64,000 bases of DNA from Hyphomicrobiales bacterium. Its GTDB lineage: Bacteria > Pseudomonadota > Alphaproteobacteria > Rhizobiales > Xanthobacteraceae. The position numbers and the translations under genes are program-made. Below, in pieces: positions 57,014-64,000 of the stretch; positions within the stretch are counted from its first letter, which is position 1; each line of letters begins with the position of its first letter. The notes under the pieces were generated by a model, which saw only the letters and a program-made list of their open reading frames with translations, made no database searches and was not told the DNA's origin. The stretch is taken from NCBI GenBank assembly GCA_017305535.1, contig JAFKKN010000002.1:310001-374000 (forward strand), read 5' to 3'.

Positions 57014-58555
57014 ATGATCCGCCACATCTTCACCGTCTCGACCGGAACGCTGGCCTCGCGGCTGCTGGGCTTTGCCCGCGACGCGCTGATGGCGGCGCTG
57101 CTGGGCGCGGGACCGGTGGCGGACGCCTTTCTGGCGGCGTTCCAGTTGATCCATGTCGCGCGGCGACTGCTCACCGAGGGGGCGTTGAATGCCGCGCTGG
57201 TGCCGGCCTATTGGCGCGTGCATGACCGTGACGGCGTTGCCGCGGCAACCGCATTCGCCGGCCGCGTGCTCGGCACCGTCAGCCTCGCGGTGTTCGTCAC
57301 CGCAGCGCTGGTCGGTTTGCTGATGCCCTTGGTGATCGCGACGCTGGCGCCGGGCTTCATCGGCCAACCGGCGTTTTTGCTGGCGATCGGTGACGCCCGC
57401 CTGATGCTGCCTTACCTCGCCTTCGCCGGGCCGGTGACCGTGATGATGGCGTTGCTCAACGCGCACCATCGGTTCACGCTGACCGCGTTTTCACCGCTGC
57501 TGTTCAATATCGCGCTGATCGCCGCCATCGTCGCATTGCTGGTGTTTCCGCGCGAGCCCGCCGTCGCGGCTCTGATGATGTCCGCCACCGTCGGCCTTGC
57601 CGGCCTGTTGCAGTTGCTGGTGCTGGCGACGGGCGGCGGCATCGCGAAGCCACTTCGCATCGCGTTCGATCGCGAAATACGCGACTTCTTCGGCAGCGCC
57701 ATTCCCGGCATGATCGCCAACGCGTCGCCGCAACTGATGATCGTCGGCGCGGCCGCGATCGCCTCCGCCTCACCCGCCGCGATTTCGTGGCTCTACTTCG
57801 CCAACCGTCTGATCGACCTGCCGCTCGGCATCGTCGGCGTCGCCATGGGCACCGTACTGGTGCCGGAGTTGACGCGCGCGGCGCGCGACAACAATGCAGC
57901 CTTCGCGCAATCCGCTTCGCGCGGGCTTGAATTGTCCGTCGGCCTCGCGCTGCCGGCGACACTCGGATTGATGCTGCTGAGCGAACCGATCGTCCATCTG
58001 CTGTTCGAACATGGCGCGTTCACGGCAGCCGATACCCGCGCCACCGCGCTCGCCTTGACATGGCTCGCGCTCGGTCTGCCGGCGCACGTGCTGACCAAGG
58101 CGCTGGCGCCCGCGTTTTTCGCGCGCGGCGATACAAAAACGCCGATGCTGGCGGCACTCGCTGCACTCGCCGTGACCGTCACGGCGGCGCTGGCGCTCGA
58201 TCGCTCCTATGGTGTGGCGGGAATCGCCGCCGCCATCGCACTGGGTGCGTGGGTCGGCGCGCTGGTGCTGATCATCTGCGCCAAAATCCGATTTGGCCTC
58301 ACGCTCGATCCGGCGACGCGCGCGCGACTCTGGCGTATCGCATTCGCGGCGCTGGCGATGGGCGGATTGCTCTGGCTCGCTACGCGTAGCCTCGCGGCAT
58401 GGCTCGACGGCGGCCATCGCCTGAGCGTTGCTGTTTTGCTGGCCGGCCTGATCGCCGCCGGTATCGCGATCTACACGGCTGGTCTCGCGCTACTCGGCGT
58501 GGTTCACCCGCGCGACCTGCTTCAGTCCCTGCGAAAGCCCGACTTGCGCACCTGA
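57014..58555 (+). CDS. murJ: Lipid II flippase MurJ
   Basis: Flips lipid II across the inner membrane for peptidoglycan synthesis. The 513-residue protein has 14 or so hydrophobic segments and the start [49 protein letters not shown], and the later [33 protein letters not shown] (seen as [18 protein letters not shown]). It begins the run murJ-trpS-usp-nfuA-tsaB-rimI-fur. ATG 57014 ([10 protein letters not shown]) is the likely start; 81 additional open codons upstream overlap the adenosine kinase gene on the other strand and are not convincing. Confidence 0.95.
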   Translation: MIRHIFTVSTGTLASRLLGFARDALMAALLGAGPVADAFLAAFQLIHVARRLLTEGALNAALVPAYWRVHDRDGVAAATAFAGRVLGTVSLAVFVTAALVGLLMPLVIATLAPGFIGQPAFLLAIGDARLMLPYLAFAGPVTVMMALLNAHHRFTLTAFSPLLFNIALIAAIVALLVFPREPAVAALMMSATVGLAGLLQLLVLATGGGIAKPLRIAFDREIRDFFGSAIPGMIANASPQLMIVGAAAIASASPAAISWLYFANRLIDLPLGIVGVAMGTVLVPELTRAARDNNAAFAQSASRGLELSVGLALPATLGLMLLSEPIVHLLFEHGAFTAADTRATALALTWLALGLPAHVLTKALAPAFFARGDTKTPMLAALAALAVTVTAALALDRSYGVAGIAAAIALGAWVGALVLIICAKIRFGLTLDPATRARLWRIAFAALAMGGLLWLATRSLAAWLDGGHRLSVAVLLAGLIAAGIAIYTAGLALLGVVHPRDLLQSLRKPDLRT

Positions 58556-58626
58556 GGCGGGCATGGCAAGGGTCGCCCCGAATTGGGGCCGGCATCCAAC
58601 CCCGGCCTTCAGAGGAACCTTGGACC

Positions 58627-59673
<1,047 letters not shown>

Positions 59674-59884
59674 TCCGACGCGGTTCCCGCCTCGTCCTTG
59701 GCCCCGCCATAATTCGCGCGACGGCTGTTCCGCTCGCGCGACACGCTTGTCGAATGCGCCCGCACCGTGGCAGCATGGTCGGGTTTTGCGCCGCCATGCG
59801 GCGTGAAGATGGTTTTGGAGGGGCATCGCGTCCGCACATCGATCGTCGATCGATCCGGACGATGGCTCGAGCATCGGGACATGC

Positions 59885-60379
59885 ATGAGCACGCAACGAC
59901 GAAGTTACGAACAGGGCCACAAACCGAAATGTCTGGTGATCGTTGACGACAGCGCCGAGTGGGATCGCGCGGTATATTACGCCAGCCGCTGGGCAGTGCG
60001 GGTCGGCGGCGGCGTGGTGATGCTGCGCGTTATCGACACCGAGGATCACAACCAGCAATGGCTCGGCGTCGCCGACATCATGAAGGCGGAAGCCGAAGAG
60101 ATTGCCAACGCGGCGCTGGACCGCGCGGCCGGCCGCGCCAACGGCATCGCCGCCATCACCCCGGAACGGGTGATCCGCGAGGGACTTCCCAACGCGCAGA
60201 TTCTCGACGTGATCGACAAGGACGTCGACATCTCGATGCTGGTGCTCGCCGCCGGCAGCGGCCCGGAAGGGCCGGGCCCTATCATCACCGCGCTGGCCAA
60301 GACGGTCGGCTCGTTCCCGATTCCCGTCACCATCGTGCCGGGCACCCTGTCCGACAAGGATATCGACGCGCTGTCGTAA
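59885..60379 (+). CDS. Universal stress protein family (UspA) single-domain protein
   Basis: A 164-residue protein with one Usp fold: KCLVIVDDSAEWDRAVYYASR near the start, GGVVMLRVID, and the late segment ISMLVLAAGSGPEGPGPII with the ATP-binding type G-x2-G-x9 region imperfect. Usp proteins are nucleotide-binding stress factors of varied roles. Unlike the antiporter's tail, no EcfG promoter is seen here. It lies 211 bases after trpS; that spacer shows no gene or repeat. It is followed by a family D repeat. Confidence 0.9.
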   Translation: MSTQRRSYEQGHKPKCLVIVDDSAEWDRAVYYASRWAVRVGGGVVMLRVIDTEDHNQQWLGVADIMKAEAEEIANAALDRAAGRANGIAAITPERVIREGLPNAQILDVIDKDVDISMLVLAAGSGPEGPGPIITALAKTVGSFPIPVTIVPGTLSDKDIDALS

Positions 60380-60451
60380 AGACTTGATGCCACTGGCAAA
60401 TTGCGTCATCGACGCTTGATCGTGCGTTTGCCGTGCCTATTTGCTAGATTG

Positions 60452-60504
60452 GAGCATGATCCCGAAAAGCGGAAACCAATTTTCGGACAAGGTCATGTTC
60501 AAAC
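60452..60504. repeat. Short palindromic repeat, family D, copy 2
   Basis: Begins GAGCATGATCCCGAAAAG and ends GGTCATGTTCAAAC, with CCGAAAA and TTTTCGG inverted arms; near-identical at both ends to 7520-7572. It lies between the Usp gene and nfuA. Confidence 0.8.
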
Positions 60505-60559
60505 AAAATATAACAGACCATCCGCCGGGCCTTGAACCCGGCAGCGATCGGAGAAAATC

Positions 60560-61129
60560 ATGTTCATCCAGACCGAAGCCACCCCCAATCCCGCCACGCT
60601 GAAGTTCCTGCCCGGCCGCGCCGTGCTGGCCAGCGGCACCATGGAATTCAACGACCGCGAGGCCGCCGCGCGTTCGCCCTTGGCGGAGCGGCTGTTCAAC
60701 GTGCCGGGCGTCACCGGCGTGTTCTACGGCTCCGATTTCGTCACCGTCACCAAGGACGACAGCGACTGGCAGCACCTCAAGCCGGCGATCCTCGGCGCCA
60801 TCATGGAGCACTATATGTCCGGCGGCCCGTTGATGGCCGACGGTAGCATCGATGGCGACGACACCGACGGCGAGGACGAATTCTTCAACGAGGCTGACGC
60901 CGAGACGGTCGGGATCATCAAGGACCTGATCGAGACGCGGGTGCGGCCGGCCGTCGCTAACGACGGCGGCGACATCACCTTCCGCGGCTTCAAGGACGGC
61001 ATCGTCTATCTCAACATGAAGGGCGCGTGCTCGGGTTGTCCGTCCTCCACCGCGACGCTGAAGCATGGCATCCAGAACCTGCTGAAACACTTCGTGCCGG
61101 AAGTCACCGAAGTCGAAGCGGTGCAGTGA
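60560..61129 (+). CDS. nfuA: Iron-sulfur carrier/scaffold protein NfuA
   Basis: Carries Fe-S clusters to client proteins. The 189-residue protein has an N-terminal Nfu domain (MFIQTEATPNPATLKFLPG) and a C-terminal NifU-type domain with the cluster motif GACSGCPSSTATLKHG (CxxC at about 153-156). An acidic linker (SIDGDDTDGEDEFFNEAD) joins them. Both halves are present and the length is normal. GGAG before ATG 60560 at a good distance. It is part of the murJ-to-miaB run; a family A repeat follows. Confidence 0.95.
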   Translation: MFIQTEATPNPATLKFLPGRAVLASGTMEFNDREAAARSPLAERLFNVPGVTGVFYGSDFVTVTKDDSDWQHLKPAILGAIMEHYMSGGPLMADGSIDGDDTDGEDEFFNEADAETVGIIKDLIETRVRPAVANDGGDITFRGFKDGIVYLNMKGACSGCPSSTATLKHGIQNLLKHFVPEVTEVEAVQ

Positions 61130-61147
61130 GGCGCTGTCAGTAACTGC

Positions 61148-61279
61148 GTCGTCCCCGCGCAGGCGGGGCCCCATACGCCGCAGCCTTAATGTTCAAACAA
61201 GCGCCAGTGTCGTTGTAGAATAGTTACGTCACGACAATAAATGTCAGGGGTTATGGGTCCCCGCTTGCGCGGGGACGAC
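61148..61279. repeat. Palindromic intergenic repeat, family A, copy 2
   Basis: A 132-base element with the end GTCGTCCCCGCGCAGGC at 61148-61164 and, at 61263-61279, its complement with one change. The right half again has GGGGTTATGGGTCCC. It lies between nfuA and tsaB, 18 bases past the nfuA stop; compare 379-497. Confidence 0.85.
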
Positions 61280-61308
61280 AGCTTCGGATTTGCTGCTATA
61301 ACTTCGCC

Positions 61309-61992
61309 ATGCTGATCCTCGCCATCGATACCGCGCTCGACGCCTGCTCCGCGGCCATTCTCGACACGCAGTCGGCGCGGCTGATTGCGCATGAATCGCA
61401 GCCGATGCAGCGCGGCCATGCCGAAGCGCTGATGCCGCTGATTGAACGCGTCATGAAACACGCGGCGATGGCTTTCGCCGCGCTCGACCGCGTCGCGGTC
61501 ACCACCGGCCCCGGCAGCTTCACCGGATTGCGCGTCGGCATCTCCGCCGCGCGCGGCATCGCGCTGGCCGCCGGCAAACCGATCGTCGGACTGACGACGC
61601 TGACCGCCTTCGCCGCGCCCTATGTCAGCGAGAGCGGCGAGCATCCGATCATGTCCGTGATCGATGCGCGCCACGACCACGTCTATCTTCAGGTCGCGAG
61701 CGGCAACGGCCATACGCTGGTGCGCCCCGATGTCATTCCGATCGACGCCGCGCCGGAGGCCATGCGATTCGGGCCACCGATCCTGGTCGGCAACGCCGCG
61801 CAACTCGTCGCCGCGCGCTGGCCGAGCGACGCGCCGCCGCCCGCGCTGGTCGAACCGCGTCCCGCGCCGGATATCGGCTGGGTGGCCTGGCTCGGCGCCG
61901 CCGTCAGTCCGGAGAACGCCCCGGCACGGCCCTATTACCTGCGCGCGCCGGACGCCAAGCCCGCCGCCGGGCTGCAACCCGTCGCAACATGA
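61309..61992 (+). CDS. tsaB: tRNA threonylcarbamoyladenosine synthesis protein TsaB
   Basis: Partner of TsaD in making t6A37 in ANN-decoding tRNAs. The 227-residue protein has the ASKHA-type start MLILAIDTALDACSAAILD and VTTGPGSFTGLRVGISAARG, the TsaB signature, followed by DARHDHVYLQ. The family's usual length is kept. No strong ribosome-binding site is seen before ATG 61309. It overlaps rimI by 4 bases (ATGA). Confidence 0.95.
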   Translation: MLILAIDTALDACSAAILDTQSARLIAHESQPMQRGHAEALMPLIERVMKHAAMAFAALDRVAVTTGPGSFTGLRVGISAARGIALAAGKPIVGLTTLTAFAAPYVSESGEHPIMSVIDARHDHVYLQVASGNGHTLVRPDVIPIDAAPEAMRFGPPILVGNAAQLVAARWPSDAPPPALVEPRPAPDIGWVAWLGAAVSPENAPARPYYLRAPDAKPAAGLQPVAT

Positions 61993-62474
61993 AAAATCCC
62001 CTCGCCGCGTGGTTGACCCCGGACGCGCCAGTGGTGGAACCCGCCACCCGGCACGATTTGGCCGCGCTGGCGCAACTGCACGGGGCCTCGTTCCACCGCG
62101 GCTGGGGCGAGGGCGAATTCGACGCCATGCTGCGGGAACCTAATACCCTGGTGCATCGGCTGCGACGGGGCGGAAAAGTGATCGGCTTCGCGGTATCCCG
62201 GATGGCGGCCGACGAGGCGGAAATCCTCTCGATCGCGGTGGCGGCAAAGGAGCGCGGCCGGGGCCTGTCGCGCGACCTGCTCGCCACCCATCTTGGACAT
62301 CTGGCCGGGCGCGGCGTCCGCACCGTCTTTCTCGAAGTCGAGGAAAACAATCAGCCGGCAACGCGGCTCTACGCCAAGACCGGTTTCGCCGTGGTCGGCC
62401 GCCGCGAGCGCTACTATCGCGAGGCCGGCGGCGAGGAACGAAATGCTTTGGTGATGCGTCGCGACTTGTCGTAG
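61989..62474 (+). CDS. rimI: Ribosomal-protein-alanine N-acetyltransferase RimI
   Basis: GNAT acetyltransferase that acetylates the N-terminus of ribosomal protein S18. The 161-residue protein has the CoA-binding motif ILSIAVAAKERGRGLSRDLLATHL, and the C-terminal FLEVEENNQPATRLYAKTGFAVVGRRERYY pieces (VEENNQPATRLYAKTGF). The substrate in this bacterium is inferred from family and position after tsaB. Its start overlaps the tsaB stop. Confidence 0.93.
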   Translation: MKNPLAAWLTPDAPVVEPATRHDLAALAQLHGASFHRGWGEGEFDAMLREPNTLVHRLRRGGKVIGFAVSRMAADEAEILSIAVAAKERGRGLSRDLLATHLGHLAGRGVRTVFLEVEENNQPATRLYAKTGFAVVGRRERYYREAGGEERNALVMRRDLS

Positions 62475-62519
62475 CCGCCTTGCAATGGCAAGACAGGGCC
62501 ATCGTGGAGCATGAGGACC

Positions 62520-62969
62520 ATGACCGCTTTGAAATCCGCACCGACGTCGAAATCGGCCAGCATCGAGGCGCGCTGCGCCGCCACCGGCATGCGCATGACC
62601 GAACAGCGCCGCGTGATCGCGCGCGTGCTCGCGGAGGCGGTCGACCACCCCGACGTCGAGGAACTGTATCGGCGCTGCGCAGCGGTCGACGACAAGATTT
62701 CGATCTCGACCGTCTATCGCACCGTAAAGCTGTTCGAGGATGCCGGCATCATCGAACGCCATGATTTTCGCGAGGGCCGCGCGCGCTATGAGACGATGCG
62801 CGACAGCCACCACGATCACCTCATCAACCTGCGCGACGGCACCGTGGTCGAATTTACCTCCGAGGAAATCGAGATCCTGCAAAAGGAAATCGCTCGCAAG
62901 CTCGGCTACACGCTGGTCGATCACCGACTCGAGCTCTATTGCGTGCCGATCGACGAGAAGAACAACTGA
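62520..62969 (+). CDS. Fur-family metal-responsive regulator (probably Mur)
   Basis: A 149-residue winged-helix repressor. The DNA-binding half shows MRMTEQRRVIARVLAEAVDHPDVEELYRRC and DDKISISTVYRTVKLFEDAG (seen in part as ISISTVYRTVKLFEDAGI). The metal-binding region is ETMRDSHHDHLINLRDG, with the His cluster, and the C-terminus has HRLELYCVPI without the zinc CxxC pairs of classic Fur. In alphaproteobacteria the member at this position next to miaB works mostly with manganese (Mur), which I infer here. The ATG at 62520 follows GAGGACC and is preferred to 62511. Confidence 0.92.
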   Translation: MTALKSAPTSKSASIEARCAATGMRMTEQRRVIARVLAEAVDHPDVEELYRRCAAVDDKISISTVYRTVKLFEDAGIIERHDFREGRARYETMRDSHHDHLINLRDGTVVEFTSEEIEILQKEIARKLGYTLVDHRLELYCVPIDEKNN

Positions 62970-62986
62970 AGGGTTGCGATAAAGCC

Positions 62987-63091
62987 GTCATCCTGAGATG
63001 CGAGCCGCACGGCGGCGAGCCTCAAAGTATGACAACGTATGCGAGACCACCCTTCGAGGGCCACGCAAGCGCGGCCACGTCAGGGTGACGA
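62987..63091. repeat. Intergenic palindromic repeat, family C
   Basis: Begins GTCATCCTGAGATG and ends GTCAGGGTGAC, with internal GAGCCTCAAAGTATGAC and CCACCCTTCGAGG. The ends are near-complementary. It resembles the CATCCTGAGG...GGATGAC elements common between genes of Rhizobiales as I recall. It lies between the Fur-family gene and the HAD gene, so it is probably transcribed. Only one copy in this window. Confidence 0.6.
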
Positions 63092-63104
63092 CAGAAAGCT
63101 TTCC

Positions 63105-63788
63105 TTGCCCTTCGACCTGATCATCTTCGATTGCGACGGCGTGCTGGTGGACAGCGAGGTGATCTCCTGCCGCGTCCATGCCGAGGTGCTGACGCGGCAC
63201 GGCTATCCCATCACCGCCGAGCAAGTATTCGCGCGCTTCCTCGGCCGTTCGGCGCTCGCCGCCAGCCGTGAGGTGGAAGCTGAACTCGGCCGTGCGCTGC
63301 CGGATGATTTCGACGCGCAGCTCAAGGCGGCGCTGTTCGAGGAATTCGCGGTGTCGCTGCAAGCGGTGCCGCATGTCGCCGAGGCGCTCGCCGCCATCGC
63401 CACGCCCGTTTGCGTCGCCTCCAGCGGCACGCCGGACAAGATCCGCACCAGCCTGACCCACACCGGCCTGCTGCCACGCCTCACGCCGCACATCTTCTCG
63501 GCTACGCAAGTCGCGCACGGCAAGCCGGCGCCGGACCTGTTCCTGTTCGCCGCCGCCCAAATGGGCGCGGTGCCGGGCGATTGCCTGGTGATCGAGGACA
63601 GCGTTCCCGGCGTTACCGCTGCGCGGGCGGCGGGAATGACCGCGTTCGGCTTTTCCGGCGGCAGCCATTGCCGGACCGGCCACACTGAGACCCTGATCGC
63701 GGCCGGTGCCCATGCCGGTTTCGACGACATGCGCCAACTGCCTGAAATGATCCGGAAATTCGCCCTGGCCTCGCTGCCGGCACGATAG
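63105..63788 (+). CDS. HAD-superfamily hydrolase, beta-phosphoglucomutase/phosphatase type
   Basis: A 227-residue HAD protein with a helical cap. Motif I is IFDCDGVLVDSEVIS (two Asp, nucleophile first), motif II VCVASSGTPDKIRTSL, and motif III/IV HGKPAPDLFLFAAAQMG and LVIEDSVPGVTAARAAG. This is the subgroup that includes phosphoglycolate- and sugar-phosphate phosphatases and beta-phosphoglucomutase; the substrate is unknown. The likely start is TTG 63105 with AGAAAG before it; the open frame upstream lies inside the family C repeat. It is inserted between the Fur-family gene and miaB. Confidence 0.9.
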   Translation: MPFDLIIFDCDGVLVDSEVISCRVHAEVLTRHGYPITAEQVFARFLGRSALAASREVEAELGRALPDDFDAQLKAALFEEFAVSLQAVPHVAEALAAIATPVCVASSGTPDKIRTSLTHTGLLPRLTPHIFSATQVAHGKPAPDLFLFAAAQMGAVPGDCLVIEDSVPGVTAARAAGMTAFGFSGGSHCRTGHTETLIAAGAHAGFDDMRQLPEMIRKFALASLPAR

Positions 63789-63902
63789 AACCAATTGGCG
63801 GGGCTGGGCTTTTTTGCCGCCTCGTGCTGGATTTTCCGCGTCCGAGCCTATAATTGAGCAGCGCGCGCCGGGCGCGCTTTGTCCCCGATCACCAAAGGTT
63901 CC

Positions 63903-64000
63903 ATGTCCTCGCCGCGCAAGCTGCACATCAAGTCATATGGCTGTCAGATGAATGTCTACGATGCTCAGCGCATGGTGGACACGCTCGCGCCCGAAGGATT
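63903..64000 (+). CDS. miaB: tRNA-2-methylthio-N6-dimethylallyladenosine synthase MiaB, N-terminal part only
   Basis: The gene runs off the right edge. The 32 residues present read [22 protein letters not shown] after the ATG at 63903; the Cys of YGCQMN is a first cluster ligand of the MTTase domain. The full enzyme methylthiolates tRNA A37 using SAM and Fe-S clusters. It ends the conserved run from murJ. Confidence 0.9.
   Translation, partial: MSSPRKLHIKSYGCQMNVYDAQRMVDTLAPEG

Overview
This window looks like a chromosomal segment from an alphaproteobacterium of the Bradyrhizobium / Rhodopseudomonas / Afipia group (Nitrobacteraceae). Four things point there: high G+C; the gene orders proB-proA-nadD-rsfS-rlmH-envC-ctpA-yibQ-rppH, rpsT-dnaA-dnaN-recF-gyrB and murJ-trpS-usp-nfuA-tsaB-rimI-fur-miaB; several families of intergenic palindromic repeats of the kind scattered through these genomes; and three matches to the alphaproteobacterial EcfG (general stress sigma factor) promoter. 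No rRNA, tRNA, CRISPR array, prophage or insertion sequence was seen. The group assignment is by recognition of families and gene order, not by a database search.

Layout. 1-2.8 kb: start of a PQQ-type sugar dehydrogenase and a CPA2 antiporter fused to two universal-stress domains. 3.1-12.9 kb: a long rightward housekeeping run covering proline synthesis, NAD synthesis, ribosome silencing and 23S rRNA methylation, cell-wall hydrolase control, a C-terminal processing protease, a YibQ-type deacetylase and two tandem RppH Nudix hydrolases. 12.9-17.1 kb: a leftward trehalose block (MFS transporter, otsB, otsA) with two EcfG-type promoters. 17.3-29.6 kb: accessory genes for chemotaxis, glyoxalase-fold and acyl-CoA ligase enzymes, an HD-GYP protein, a Tat-exported molybdenum oxidase, dienelactone hydrolase, an OMA-type export lipoprotein and msrA. 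29.7-40.3 kb: rpsT, a 1.6 kb gene-free stretch with a perfect DnaA box (candidate oriC), then dnaA, dnaN, recF and gyrB, with a glyoxalase-fold gene between dnaN and recF and an orphan periplasmic binding protein between recF and gyrB. 40.4-55.7 kb: mostly accessory metabolism (acyl-CoA ligases, CHAD and FUSC proteins, MmgE/PrpD, pirin, crotonase, thioesterase, serine hydrolase) with purC. 55.9-64 kb: adenosine kinase, then the conserved murJ-to-miaB run, with a HAD phosphatase gene inserted before miaB.

I see no clearly new multi-gene system. The strongest non-obvious signal is regulatory. Perfect GGAAC-N16-CGTT elements lie upstream of the antiporter-stress-domain fusion, of the transporter-otsB unit and of otsA, which suggests that ion homeostasis and trehalose synthesis here form part of one EcfG regulon. 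Other leads are the candidate replication origin, the two genes inserted in the replication cluster, and at least four families of dispersed palindromic repeats, two of them with very well-kept inverted ends.
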